From positions 222,503 to 286,502 of the forward strand of contig CAWATM010000017.1 of the NCBI GenBank assembly GCA_963784895.1: a stretch of 64,000 nucleotides of DNA, read 5' to 3'. Below are positions 1 to 8,672 of the stretch, in pieces; position 1 is the stretch's first letter; each line of letters begins with the position of its first letter. The notes under the pieces are model-generated. The model was not told the origin of the DNA and did not search any database. It was given only the letters and a program-made list of their open reading frames with translations. Source of the stretch: Gaiellasilicea sp963784895 (GTDB taxonomy: Bacteria > Actinomycetota > Thermoleophilia > Gaiellales > Gaiellaceae). The position numbers and the translations under genes were made by a program.

Positions 1-2
1 AG

Positions 3-296
3 AACATCCAGGGCGCCGCCGACACGCTGCTCGACCTGGCCGAGCTGACGCAGGACGAGATCCGGCCGGTTGCCGAGGCGATGGAGCGGGGCGGTCGGCT
101 GGCCGCAAAGGCCGAGGTGACGGACGCGATCCTCGACAAGTGCAAGCCGATCGCGGGGACGCCCGCGGACTGCATCGCGGCGATCGAGGAGTACCGCGAG
201 GCCGGCTGCACGCACGTCATGCTGGAGCTGTGGGGCGACAAGCGACACGACCAGATCCGCCTCTTCGGGGAAAAGGTCCTGCCGCACGTCCGATGA
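3..296 (+). CDS. Luciferase-like (LLM class) flavin-dependent oxidoreductase, C-terminal part
   Basis: Only the last 97 residues are inside the window; the gene begins upstream. The tail (AGCTHVMLELWGDKRHDQIR, then LFGEKVLPHVR) has the ending typical of F420/FMN-dependent luciferase-like oxidoreductases, where the final beta strand and helix close the TIM barrel. Its stop overlaps the ATG of the next gene by 4 bases (ATGA), so it is the first visible member of a translationally coupled operon. The family call rests on the short tail alone; substrate unknown. Confidence 0.6.
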   Translation, partial: NIQGAADTLLDLAELTQDEIRPVAEAMERGGRLAAKAEVTDAILDKCKPIAGTPADCIAAIEEYREAGCTHVMLELWGDKRHDQIRLFGEKVLPHVR

Positions 297-1474
297 TCGA
301 CCGCGAACGTCTCGTCGCCGACGCGCTCGGGGCCGTCTCGATCCCGAGCTTCACCGGTTCCGAGGAGGCAATGGCGGCGTGGTATGCCGGCCAGTGCGAG
401 GAACTGGGTCTCGCCGTCCAGTGGCAGCAGGTCGAGGACGGGCGTGCGAACGTGCTCGCGACCCGTGCCGGCACGGGCGGCGGGCCGACGCTGATGTTCA
501 ACGGGCACATGGACACGTCCTACTCCGGCCGCGAGCCGTGGTTGGCCGGGATCCCGGGCTTCCAGCCGGAGGGCTCTGAGCGGGACGGCCGGATCTACGG
601 GCTCGGGATCTCGAACATGAAGGGCGCGCTCGTCGCCTACCTGGCGGCGGTACGGGCGCTCGGCGACACCCCGTTGCGCGGCGACGTCATGCTCGCTGCG
701 GTCGCGGGCGAGATCGAGAAGACACAGCAGGGCGAGGCGCAGGGCGCGGAGTTCCGCGGCTATGCGGCGGGCTCTCGGCATCTCGTCGGCCACGGTGGCG
801 CGGCCGATATGTGCATCCTCGGCGAGCCGACCGAGCAGAAGCTCGTGCTCGCGCACTTCGGAACGCTGTGGCTGCGACTCTCGACGTCGGGACCGTTCAT
901 CCATACCGCTTTCTCGTCCGGTCGGCTCGAGGAGAACTCGATCGTGCGCATGCGCGACGTGCTCGATCGCGTGCTCGAGTGGCTGCCGGAGTGGGAGGAG
1001 GAGATGAGCTACGGCGACGTCCGCGGGGTCGCGAACGTCGGCGCGATCCAGGGCGGCTTCGGCTGGCGCGTCTCGCGGACGCCGCATCGGACCGACCTCT
1101 TCGTCGACCTGCGGGTGCCGCCGGACGTCGAGATGGCGGCGGCGCGACGACGCGCCCTCGAGTTCGCCCGCACGCTCGACGGGGTCGAGGCGGAGGTGTA
1201 TGTGACCGCACCGGGGGCGGCGCTCGACGAGTCGCATCCGCTTGTCGGTGCGCTCGAGGGTGCGCACGAGGAGGTCTTCGGCGAGGCGCCCGAGCGCGAC
1301 GTGACGCGCTGGTTCTCGGATGCGTCGGTGCTGTCGCGGTACGGGATCGCAACGGTCAACTACGGCACCTCGTCCGGGCTGCCGGATCCCGAGTACGGCG
1401 AGAACCTCGAAGTCGACGGGTTGGTCAAGATCGCCGAGGTCTACGCGCGGGCGGCTGAGAGGATCTGCGGGTGA
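293..1474 (+). CDS. M20 family metallohydrolase (ArgE/DapE/carboxypeptidase type)
   Basis: 393 residues. The first zinc site is visible as NGHMDT (His72, Asp74), followed by an acidic GEIEK segment that would supply the catalytic and bridging Glu, and ILGEPTE at the start of the lid domain. The family removes acyl or amino-acid groups from amides using two metals. ATG chosen because it overlaps the upstream stop (ATGA); the frame is open further upstream but runs through the previous gene. The next gene starts in its stop codon (GTGA). In this operon it probably hydrolyses an amide intermediate of a catabolic route; which one cannot be told from sequence. Confidence 0.85.
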   Translation: MIDRERLVADALGAVSIPSFTGSEEAMAAWYAGQCEELGLAVQWQQVEDGRANVLATRAGTGGGPTLMFNGHMDTSYSGREPWLAGIPGFQPEGSERDGRIYGLGISNMKGALVAYLAAVRALGDTPLRGDVMLAAVAGEIEKTQQGEAQGAEFRGYAAGSRHLVGHGGAADMCILGEPTEQKLVLAHFGTLWLRLSTSGPFIHTAFSSGRLEENSIVRMRDVLDRVLEWLPEWEEEMSYGDVRGVANVGAIQGGFGWRVSRTPHRTDLFVDLRVPPDVEMAAARRRALEFARTLDGVEAEVYVTAPGAALDESHPLVGALEGAHEEVFGEAPERDVTRWFSDASVLSRYGIATVNYGTSSGLPDPEYGENLEVDGLVKIAEVYARAAERICG

Positions 1475-2337
1475 GGCTCGTCACCTACGACGGCGGGGAG
1501 GTCGGGTACGTCGACGGCGACGAGATCCTCCGGCTCGACGTACCGACGATGCGCGAGTGGTTCGAGCGCGGTGGGGCGGACGAGACCGGCGAGCGGGTGG
1601 CGCTGGCGGACGCGCGGCTGCGCGCGCCGATCGTGCCGAAGAAATTCTTCCACACGGCCGGCAACTTCCGCGAGCACGAGGAGGACTCGAAGGTCGTCAA
1701 CTGGTCGCACGAGATCGCGCCGTGGATCGTCTTCTTCCAGAACGTGGACGCGATCGTCGGGCCGGACGAGCCGGTCGTCTACCCGGAGCACCTGACCGAG
1801 GAGCTCGACTACGAGCTCGAGCTCGCCGTCGTGCTGAAGCAGGCGGGCAAGTGGTTCCCGCCCGAGCAGGCGATGGACTACGTCGGCGGCTACGTCATCT
1901 TCAACGACATCACCGCGCGCGACATCCAGCGCCGCGAGATGCGCTCGGGCGTCTTCAGCTTCTGCAAGGCGATCGACACCTTCTGCCCGCTCGGGCCGTG
2001 GATCGTGACGCCGGACGAGATCCCCGATCCGCACGACCTCGCGATGGAGCTGCGGGTCAACGGCGAGTCGCGCCAGGTGTCGCACTCCGGGAACATGTCG
2101 ACGACGATCGCGGAGATCCTGTCGCACTACTCCGCACTCGGGTACTCGGCGGGGGACGTGCTCTCGACCGGCACCGTGTCGGGCGTCGCGGGCTTCTCGG
2201 AGGACGCGGCGTCGCTCTACCTCAAGCCCGGCGACGTGATCGAGGCCGAGATCGAGCGGATCGGGGTGCTCCGCAACCCGGTGATCGGCTGGGAGGAGGC
2301 GCACGGCGAGCCGCCGCCGGCGCGCGTCCGCTGGTGA
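1471..2337 (+). CDS. Fumarylacetoacetate hydrolase (FAH) family protein
   Basis: 288 residues, GTG start overlapping the previous stop by 4 bases. The core has the FAH signatures: YELELAVVLKQAG with metal-binding acidic residues, GGYVIFNDITARDIQ, the long catalytic segment with FSFCKAIDTFCPLGPW, and STGTVSGVAG near the C-terminus. Members hydrolyse or hydrate/decarboxylate beta-diketo or 2-oxo acids (fumarylpyruvate, 2-keto-4-pentenoate types). Together with the following VOC protein this suggests degradation of a ring-cleavage or dioxo intermediate; the specific substrate is not determinable. Confidence 0.85.
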   Translation: MRLVTYDGGEVGYVDGDEILRLDVPTMREWFERGGADETGERVALADARLRAPIVPKKFFHTAGNFREHEEDSKVVNWSHEIAPWIVFFQNVDAIVGPDEPVVYPEHLTEELDYELELAVVLKQAGKWFPPEQAMDYVGGYVIFNDITARDIQRREMRSGVFSFCKAIDTFCPLGPWIVTPDEIPDPHDLAMELRVNGESRQVSHSGNMSTTIAEILSHYSALGYSAGDVLSTGTVSGVAGFSEDAASLYLKPGDVIEAEIERIGVLRNPVIGWEEAHGEPPPARVRW

Positions 2338-2705
2338 CCCGCTTTCGGGAGCCGTTCCCGATCCTGCTCGTCGACGACGTCGAGCAGGCGAGCACGTTCT
2401 ACTGCTCGACGCTCGGCTTCGAGGAGGCATACCGCAATGAGGATGAGCACGGTGTCGAATTCGTCTTCCTCGCGCTCGAGCCGTACGGGATCGGCCTCGG
2501 GCGTCGCGCCGACGGGGAGGAGCGCGACTTCGCGCTCTGGCTCTATGCCGACGACGTCGACGCGGCCGCCGTGGGTCTCAGGGAGGCGGGGGCGGAGCAA
2601 GTGCTCGCGCCGACGGACCAGCCGTGGGGCGAGCGCATGTGCTCGTTCGTCGACGCGAACGGCCACCTGATCCACGTCGGCGCGAAGGTCGATGGCGACG
2701 GGTGA
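2334..2705 (+). CDS. VOC (glyoxalase/dioxygenase) family protein
   Basis: 123 residues, one vicinal-oxygen-chelate module. It begins with VTRFREPFPILLVDDVEQA (GTG start inside the previous stop, GTGA) and ends with the typical FVDANGHLIHVG strand. Two beta-alpha-beta-beta-beta halves are recognisable, but the canonical metal ligands are not all evident, so it could be an isomerase, a lyase or a binding protein. Fourth gene of the coupled operon. Confidence 0.8.
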   Translation: MTRFREPFPILLVDDVEQASTFYCSTLGFEEAYRNEDEHGVEFVFLALEPYGIGLGRRADGEERDFALWLYADDVDAAAVGLREAGAEQVLAPTDQPWGERMCSFVDANGHLIHVGAKVDGDG

Positions 2706-3862
2706 GCTGGCCGCGGGACGACCCCAAGCTCGACCGCGTGCGGGCACTGATGGCGGAGCAGGAGCTTGACGCGCTCGTCGTCCGCGCGCCGGACAACGTC
2801 CTCTATCTGACGAACTTCTGGGGGATGAAGGGGTACGACGCCGTTGTCTTCCCGCGCGAAGGCGATCCGGCCCTGATCTGCCTCGAAGCCTCGGAGGGGG
2901 ACGCCGAGCGGACCGCCTGGACGACCGAGGTGCGGCTCTTCCATGGCTACGACGAGAGCGATCCGCGGCCGCCGGGGCTGCGCGCGCTCGACCTTGCCCG
3001 CCAGCTCTCGTCCGAGTACGAGCGCGTCGGGATCGAGCTCAGCCTCGGCACGCAGGCGGCGGACCGAATGGTCGGCGAGCCGACGACGTATCCGAAGGCG
3101 TGGTTCGATGCGTTCCCGGACGCCGTCGACGCAACGCCTCTCCTCAGCACCGCCCGCGCGGTCAAGACCGAGCAGGAGCTCGAGCGGATGCGGCTCGCGA
3201 ACGAGATCGCCGCCGGCGCGATGGAGCACATCCAAAGCGTGATCCGACCGGGGATGCGGGAGAGCGAGCTCGGCGCGCTCTGGAACGGCTGGGTGCACGA
3301 CCACGGCACCGGCTGGGGCGAGGGTAAGGTCGAGCTCGCGCACGGCTTTTCGCTCGTCTGGACCGGGGCGGGCATCCGAACGTTCACCGCCACCGGCAGC
3401 CGAGAGGTGCGGGAGGGCGAGCCGACGCTGTTCGAGATCTGGGTCGTCGCCGACGGCTACTGGTGCGACCACACGAAGAACCTCGTCGTCGGCGAGCTCG
3501 CCCCCCGCTACGCCGAGCTCGAGGAGGGCCTGATGCAGGTGTACACACGCATCACGTCGCCCCTTTCGGTCGGCGGCTCCCTGGCCGAACTGGACCGGGA
3601 GACCCGCAGACTCCTGGCCGAAATGGGGTATCCCGGGCAGCCGAACCACCCCGTCTGCCACGGTGTCGGCGCCCGCGCGCACGAGCCGCCCTACGCGCAC
3701 CAGGCCGGCGGTGGCACGATCGAGGCCGGCATGGTGCTGGCGATCGAGCCCGGGGTGTACTGGCCGGAGGGCGGCGGCCTCCGAGTCGAGGACAACTTCC
3801 TCGTTACCGACGGCGAACCCGTGAAGCTCTGCAGCTTCCCCGACGGGATCGTGCGGGCGTGA
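2702..3862 (+). CDS. M24 family Xaa-Pro aminopeptidase-like metalloenzyme
   Basis: 386 residues; GTG start overlaps the VOC stop (GTGA). N-terminal creatinase-like domain (RALMAEQELDALVVRAPDNV) and C-terminal pita-bread domain. Metal-binding positions are mostly kept: the DGYWCDHTKN segment, the His of CHGVGARAHE, Glu of LAIEPGVY and Glu of RVEDN. The first Asp ligand appears replaced by Glu (FEIWVV), unusual for a true prolidase. The family cleaves Xaa-Pro bonds or, in relatives, small C-N bonds (creatinase, ectoine hydrolase). A second, more divergent M24 protein closes the operon at 7570-8637, so a small-molecule role is more likely than protein turnover. Confidence 0.82.
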   Translation: MSWPRDDPKLDRVRALMAEQELDALVVRAPDNVLYLTNFWGMKGYDAVVFPREGDPALICLEASEGDAERTAWTTEVRLFHGYDESDPRPPGLRALDLARQLSSEYERVGIELSLGTQAADRMVGEPTTYPKAWFDAFPDAVDATPLLSTARAVKTEQELERMRLANEIAAGAMEHIQSVIRPGMRESELGALWNGWVHDHGTGWGEGKVELAHGFSLVWTGAGIRTFTATGSREVREGEPTLFEIWVVADGYWCDHTKNLVVGELAPRYAELEEGLMQVYTRITSPLSVGGSLAELDRETRRLLAEMGYPGQPNHPVCHGVGARAHEPPYAHQAGGGTIEAGMVLAIEPGVYWPEGGGLRVEDNFLVTDGEPVKLCSFPDGIVRA

Positions 3863-5034
3863 CCGTCGACCGCGACCAGGTCTGGACCGGCGATCTCAAC
3901 CGGCTCGCGCTCGAGCCGCAGTCGCACGACACCGTCGGCCTCTACGACACGACGCTTCGCGACGGCGAGCAGACCGTCGGCGTCGTCCTTGCGCCGGCGG
4001 ACAAGCTTGCGATTGCGCAAGCGCTCGACGAGGCGGGCGTCGACAGGATCGAGGCCGGCTTCGCGCGCGTCTCCGCCGACGACGAGGAGGCGATCCGGCT
4101 GATCGCGGACGCCGGCCTCCGCGCCGAGATCTGGGGGTTCGCGCGCGCCGTCCCGGCCGACGTCGAGCAGCTCGTCGGCCTCGGCGTCCGCTCGGCGGTG
4201 ATCGAGAGTCCGATCTCGGACGCGAAGCTGGCAGCGCTCGGGATCTCACACGACGACATGCTCGGCCGGATCCGCAAGGCCGTCTCATTCGCCGCGGGTG
4301 AGGGGATCACGGTCGCGTTCTTCGGTGTCGACGGCTCGCGCGCCGATCTCGCCTATTTCCGGCGCGCCTACGAGGCTGCGGTCGAAGCCGGTGCGCAGGA
4401 GGTCGCCGTCGTCGACACGATCGGGATCGCGACCCCCGAAGGGGCTGCGTACCTCGTCGGCCAGGCGGTCGACTGGCTCGACGTGCCAGTCCACTGGCAC
4501 GGCCACGACGACTTCGGGCTCGCCACGGCCGCCGCCGTCGCCGCGGTCCAAGCCGGCGCGAGCTGGGTGCAGGGGACGGTCAACGGGATGGGGGAGCGCG
4601 CAGGCAACGCGAACCTGATCGAGGTCGCGCTCGCGCTCGAGGCGCTCTACGGGATCCCGACCCGGCTCGATCTCGGCAAGGCGCGCGAGCTCGCCGCCCT
4701 CGTCCGCGCTCGCTCCGGCTACGAGCTCGCGCCGTGGACGCCGGTCACCGGCGAGAACCTCTTCACGCGCGAGAGCGGCGCCGTCGCCAGCCAGTTCCAC
4801 GACCCGCCCGCGATCGAGCCATACTCCTCCGGCCTCGTCGGGGCAGAGCGGCGGATCGTGCTCGGCAAGAAGAGCGGCCTCGACTCGATTCGGCTGAAGG
4901 CCGAGGAGCTCGGGCTGGACGTCCCTGCCGACCGCCATGCCGAGTTCCTGGCGGCAGTGAAGGAGCTCGGGGCGAAGAAGAGGCGCCTCCTCACCGACGC
5001 CGAGTTCCGTGCCATCGTCACGAAAGGAGCTTGA
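3859..5034 (+). CDS. DRE-TIM metallolyase (homocitrate/isopropylmalate synthase-like)
   Basis: 391 residues, GTG start overlapping the preceding stop. Signature residues of the HMGL-like barrel are present: GLYDTTLRDGEQ (catalytic Arg and metal Asp), the HWHGHDDFG strand with metal His residues, and NGMGERAGNAN. The C-terminal part carries RIVLGKKSGLDS, as in homocitrate synthase-like proteins; no regulatory LeuA dimer domain is present, so it resembles NifV/AksA-like enzymes more than LeuA. It would join acetyl-CoA with a 2-oxo acid or do the reverse cleavage. Operon context suggests catabolic or specialised rather than leucine synthesis. Confidence 0.8.
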   Translation: MTVDRDQVWTGDLNRLALEPQSHDTVGLYDTTLRDGEQTVGVVLAPADKLAIAQALDEAGVDRIEAGFARVSADDEEAIRLIADAGLRAEIWGFARAVPADVEQLVGLGVRSAVIESPISDAKLAALGISHDDMLGRIRKAVSFAAGEGITVAFFGVDGSRADLAYFRRAYEAAVEAGAQEVAVVDTIGIATPEGAAYLVGQAVDWLDVPVHWHGHDDFGLATAAAVAAVQAGASWVQGTVNGMGERAGNANLIEVALALEALYGIPTRLDLGKARELAALVRARSGYELAPWTPVTGENLFTRESGAVASQFHDPPAIEPYSSGLVGAERRIVLGKKSGLDSIRLKAEELGLDVPADRHAEFLAAVKELGAKKRRLLTDAEFRAIVTKGA

Positions 5035-5435
5035 TGTCTCATCACCGGCAACTGCTCAACCCGCCGGAGCTCCATCCGGCGCCAGGGTTCAGCCACGTCT
5101 CGATCGCCGAGGGGACGCGGGTCGTCCACCTCGCCGGCCAGGTCGCGCTCGACCGCGAGTTCGGGATCGTCGGCGGCGACGGCCTCGGCGAGCAGACGAC
5201 GGCCGCGATGCGGAATGTCGAGCTCGCGCTCACGGCTGCAGGAGCGTCCTGGGACGACGTCGTCCGCCGCACGATCTACACGCTCCACCCGACCGAGTAC
5301 GAGACGATCACCGCAGCGATCGACGACGTCACCGGCGGCGCCGACCACCCCGCGCAGACGATCGTCGGCGTCACCGGCCTCGCGGTGCCGGGGCTGCTGA
5401 TCGAGATCGAATGCACGGCTGTCGTCGGCCATTGA
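5034..5435 (+). CDS. RidA/YjgF family enamine-imine deaminase-like protein
   Basis: 133 residues. ATG sits in the upstream stop (TGATG) behind a good ribosome site (AAAGGAG, 5023-5029). The RidA core is visible: VVHLAGQVALDREFGIVG, QTTAAMRNVELALTAAGASW, and the C-terminal IEIECTAVV. The usual catalytic Arg near the C-terminus (R105 in RidA) is not obvious, so it may belong to an Rid1-7 subgroup rather than the archetypal deaminase. In operons of nitrogen compound catabolism these proteins hydrolyse reactive imines. Confidence 0.82.
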   Translation: MSHHRQLLNPPELHPAPGFSHVSIAEGTRVVHLAGQVALDREFGIVGGDGLGEQTTAAMRNVELALTAAGASWDDVVRRTIYTLHPTEYETITAAIDDVTGGADHPAQTIVGVTGLAVPGLLIEIECTAVVGH

Positions 5436-5463
5436 CTGACATGACACGGACGCGGGATACTCT
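5432..5463 (+). promoter_or_regulatory. Putative promoter inside the operon, upstream of the first PanE-like gene
   Basis: TTGACT at 5432-5437 and GATACT at 5456-5461 are 18 bases apart, a plausible sigma70-type pair. This is the only gap (82 bases) in an otherwise coupled operon, so the downstream four genes could also be transcribed separately. Prediction only. Confidence 0.4.
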
Positions 5464-5517
5464 CGCCGGCGGCCCGCACTTCAAGGCGGAGTCCCGGGAG
5501 GCGGTGGGAGCGGCGTC

Positions 5518-6462
5518 GTGAGCATCGAGCGCGTCTGTGTCGTCGGCGGCGGCGTCATCGGCAGTCTCTACGCCGCCCATCTCAGCCGAGTCGCCGATGT
5601 CTGGGTGCTGACGCGGCGGCCCGAACATGCCCGTGCGCTCGAGGAGCAGGGGCTCCAGGTGACGGGCCGGGCCGAGTTCACGGGCCGCGTCCACGCGACC
5701 GACGACGCGGCCGAGCTGCCGGACGTCGACGTCGCGATCGTCGCCACGAAGGGAACGGCGGTCGACGCGGCGGCCGGTGCGCTCGCGGGGCGCTTTCCCG
5801 ATGCGATGATCGTCACTGTCCAGAACGGCCTCGGCGCGGAGCAGATCGTTCGCCGGCACGGGAACTGGCCGCTCGTCTCCGGGGTCACCTTCATGAGCGG
5901 TACGCGGCACGACGACACGCACGTCGAGTACATCCTCGACACCGAGACGTGGCTCGGCCCCTACAACGGCATCCCCTACGAGCGGGTCGAGGAGCTGGCC
6001 GCGCTGATCCGGAGCTCCGGGCTGAAGGCGCGTGCGTTCCCCGATCTCAAGCCGGCGCAGTGGTCGAAGCTGATCTTCAACGCGACGGTGAACGCCGTCG
6101 CCGCGCTGACCGGGCTGCCGCACGACCCGCACTTCGCGGCCGAGGAGAGGCACTCCGACCTCGGCCACCTCGTCCACGCGCTGATGGACGAGGGCAAGGC
6201 CGTCGCGGCCGCGGCGGGGATCGAGCTGCACGAGGACCCGTGGGAGATGAACGTGCTCGCCACCCGTCGGGGGAGCGCGCACTTCCCGTCCATGCTCGAG
6301 GACGTCGAGGCGCGCCGTCCGACCGAGATCGAGTTGATCACTGGCTCGCTCATCCGTGAAGCAGACCGGCTCGGCGTGCCGGTGCCGCAGCACACGACGC
6401 TCTACCGCTTGATCAAGGCGAAGGAAGATAGCTACCGGCAATCCAGAGGGAGGCAGGAATGA
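5518..6462 (+). CDS. Ketopantoate reductase-like (PanE/ApbA family) dehydrogenase
   Basis: 314 residues. Rossmann motif GGGVIGSLYAAHL at the N-terminus binds NADP; FNATVNAVAALTG corresponds to the family catalytic Lys/Asn region (AQWSKLIFNATVN), and SMLEDVEARRPTEIE to the conserved substrate-binding Glu segment. The family reduces 2-oxo acids such as ketopantoate. Because a second close paralog lies two genes downstream inside a catabolic operon, these are unlikely to be the housekeeping PanE; they may oxidise or reduce branched hydroxy/oxo acids of the pathway. GTG start after a purine-rich stretch (GGGAGGCGGTGGGAG). Confidence 0.85.
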   Translation: MSIERVCVVGGGVIGSLYAAHLSRVADVWVLTRRPEHARALEEQGLQVTGRAEFTGRVHATDDAAELPDVDVAIVATKGTAVDAAAGALAGRFPDAMIVTVQNGLGAEQIVRRHGNWPLVSGVTFMSGTRHDDTHVEYILDTETWLGPYNGIPYERVEELAALIRSSGLKARAFPDLKPAQWSKLIFNATVNAVAALTGLPHDPHFAAEERHSDLGHLVHALMDEGKAVAAAAGIELHEDPWEMNVLATRRGSAHFPSMLEDVEARRPTEIELITGSLIREADRLGVPVPQHTTLYRLIKAKEDSYRQSRGRQE

Positions 6463-6520
6463 CAGTGCGGAAGCAATCCGGCCGCCTTCGGGGCGCGAGC
6501 TCACCTTCCTGACGCTGGCG

Positions 6521-6661
6521 ATGCTCGACGGCGGCGCGACCTGCCTGAAGGCTCCAGGCTCAATCATCCTCGGCGGCCTCATGGCGCTGGTGCTGATCCT
6601 GCGCCTGTCCGGGATCACCGGCGGCCGCGAGCTGCGGCTGCCGCGAAGGAGGACGGCATGA
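6521..6661 (+). CDS. Possible small hydrophobic protein or gene remnant
   Basis: A 46-residue frame (MLDGGATCLKAPGSIILGGL, then a hydrophobic stretch and a basic tail) ends in a TGA that overlaps the next ATG (ATGA), in the style of the operon. The frame is open further upstream without a standard start, while an ATG overlapping the previous stop (6459) leads only to a 17-residue peptide in a different frame. It could be a real one-helix membrane peptide, or a small gene broken by an indel. No family recognised. Confidence 0.3.
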   Translation: MLDGGATCLKAPGSIILGGLMALVLILRLSGITGGRELRLPRRRTA

Positions 6662-7585
6662 AGGTGTGCGTCGTCGGCTGCGGCGCCGTCGGCTCGCTCT
6701 TCGCGGCGAACCTCGCCTCGCTCGACGACGTCGAGGTGTGGGCGTACGACCTGGCGCGCGACCACGTGGACGCGATCAACGCGAACGGGCTGCGGCTCGT
6801 CGGTGCAGGGGAGGTGCATGCTGATCGGGATTCGCGCGACCGCCGCCGCCGCCGAGCTGCCCGCCTGCGAGTTCGGAATCGTCGCGACGAAGGCGATGCA
6901 CACCGAAGCCGCGATCGTGGCCACGGCGCACGCATTTGCCGACGGCGCCGTCGCCTCGGTCCAGAACGGCGTCGGCAACGAGGAGGGGATTGCGCCGCAC
7001 GTCGCGCGTGTGATCCGCGGCACGACGTTCCCGGCCGGGAAGATCCTCCAGCCGGGCGTCGTGCAATGGGACGTCAAGGGCGACACGACCCTCGGCCCGT
7101 TCGAGCCGAGCCCGGCGACAAGGGATGAGATCGAGCGGCTCGCCGACGCCTGCACGCGCGGGGGCATGCCGACGAGCGCTGTCGACGACGCCCGTGGCGC
7201 GCAATGGCGGAAGGTGATCTTCAACGCGTCGACGAACCCGATCGGCGCGCTGACCGGTCTGACACACGGGCGTGTGTGCGAGCGTCCCGACCTGCGCCGG
7301 CTCGTCAGCGGTCTCGTCGAGGAGGGGAAAGCGGTCGCGGCGGCGCAAGGAATCGCCCTCGATGCCGACCCCGAAGCGTTGATCGACCACGCCGCGAAGC
7401 CCGAGGTCGCCTATGGCCACAAGGCGTCGATGCTGCAGGACGTCGAAGCGCGCCGGCAGACAGAGGTGGACTGGCTCAACGGCGGCATCGTCCGCTTCGG
7501 GCGCGAGCACGGGGTCTCGACGCCTCTCAACGAGGCCGTCGTGGCCCTGATCAAGGGAATGGAGGCGTCTTGGACGCAGAACTGA
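6658..7585 (+). pseudogene. Second ketopantoate reductase-like gene, single-base frameshift
   Basis: The frame starting at ATG 6658 gives the Rossmann start (KVCVVGCGAVGSLFAANLAS) but breaks near 6827; from there the +1 frame continues the same protein through ASVQNGVGNEEG, WRKVIFNASTNPIGALTG and MLQDVEARRQTEVDWLNGG to the stop. The span is 928 nt (one more than a multiple of three), and removing one G from the GGG at 6827-6829 restores about 308 residues. It is a paralog of the gene at 5518 and was probably intact in the organism. ATG overlaps the preceding small frame (ATGA) behind GAAGGAGG. Confidence 0.8.
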
Positions 7586-8637
7586 CCCGCCGCTACCGGA
7601 ACGTCCGTGCGGCGATGGCCGAGCATGACCTGGATGCGCTGATCGTCTCGGGGAGCGAGTACTCGGGCTTCGAAGGCTCGGTCACGTACCTCTCCGGGTT
7701 CCAGATCGTGCACCGCTACGCCTACGTCGTCGTGCCGGCGGACGGCGAGCCGCAGATCGTCTTCCCGACCGAGGCGCGCTATGTCGGCGAGCACGGGACG
7801 GCGCAGCTCGAGCAGGTCTTCCACGACCGGCCGGGCGAGCAGATCGCGGCAACCGCGCGCGACCGCGGCTGGCAGCGCGTCGGCGTCTACGGGCTGGACT
7901 ACATCATGACCGTGCGCGACTTCCGTGCCCTCGAGGGTCTCGACCTCGTCCCCTTCGATGCCGAGTTCGACCTCGCGCGCGCGGTCAAGAGCGAGGCCGA
8001 GCTGGAGTCGGTGCGCGACAGCGTTCGGATCAACGAGGACGGCTTCGAGGCGTTCCTGGCGGCGTACGAGCCGGGCCGCACCGCGGCGGAGGTGATGGCG
8101 CCGGCGGAGGAGCTCTTCGTCGAGCGCGGTTGCGGGCGGCTGACGATGAACATGGTCCTGATCGGGCCGGAGTTCGGGATCGCAAAGAAGGAGACGACGC
8201 TCGGCGCCTTCGTGCTCCCCTCGCTCGAGATCGCCGGGCCGGGGATGCACTGGGTCGAGGTCTCACGCGCGATCGGGAACGTCCCGGCCGAGGTCGAGCC
8301 GATGGTCGAAGCCTACGGCGAGTATCACGCCGCCGCCCGCTCGGCGATGCGGGACGGCGCAACCGCGCACGACGTCCACCGGGCCGTCTCGAAGGGCTTC
8401 ACCGACCGCGGCTACCACCTCGGCCACGTCACCGGCCACTCGATCGGGATGACGATGATCGAGCACCCCCGCATCGGCGAGGGGCTCGACACCGTGCTGC
8501 GCAGCGGCATGGTCCTCTCGCTGCACCCGCACGCGATCGCGGGCGACGGGAGGGCGTGTCTCTACATGCAGGACACCTGGCTCGTCACCGACGCCGGCGG
8601 CGAGCCACTCTCGCGGCTACCGATGCAGGTCTACTAG
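7570..8637 (+). CDS. M24/creatinase-fold protein lacking most metal ligands
   Basis: 355 residues from a TTG start that overlaps the end of the previous gene by 16 bases. The fold is that of M24 peptidases: N-terminal domain (RNVRAAMAEHDLDALIVSGS) and a C-terminal pita-bread domain ending RSGMVLSLHPHAIAG. The positions that bind metal in aminopeptidases are changed: no paired Asp in the HWVEVSRAIG segment, His in place of Glu in LSLHPH, and YMQDT where a Glu is expected; His of GHVTGHSIG remains. Creatinase, a metal-independent relative, has the same kind of losses, so a C-N hydrolase acting on a small molecule is the best guess. Last gene of the operon. Confidence 0.75.
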   Translation: MDAELTRRYRNVRAAMAEHDLDALIVSGSEYSGFEGSVTYLSGFQIVHRYAYVVVPADGEPQIVFPTEARYVGEHGTAQLEQVFHDRPGEQIAATARDRGWQRVGVYGLDYIMTVRDFRALEGLDLVPFDAEFDLARAVKSEAELESVRDSVRINEDGFEAFLAAYEPGRTAAEVMAPAEELFVERGCGRLTMNMVLIGPEFGIAKKETTLGAFVLPSLEIAGPGMHWVEVSRAIGNVPAEVEPMVEAYGEYHAAARSAMRDGATAHDVHRAVSKGFTDRGYHLGHVTGHSIGMTMIEHPRIGEGLDTVLRSGMVLSLHPHAIAGDGRACLYMQDTWLVTDAGGEPLSRLPMQVY

Positions 8638-8672
8638 CGGTCGCGTGACCGCGCGCGGGTGGCTGACCCGGC

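Noticed and set aside
5371..7224. 617-codon open frame on the minus strand across the ketopantoate-reductase genes
   Set aside because: Shadow of high-GC coding sequence; Arg-rich, no motifs, and the plus-strand genes are clearly recognisable.
6658..7585. Programmed ribosomal frameshift in the second ketopantoate-reductase-like gene
   Set aside because: No slippery heptamer or downstream structure recognised, and five other genes show the same kind of indel, which favours sequence error.
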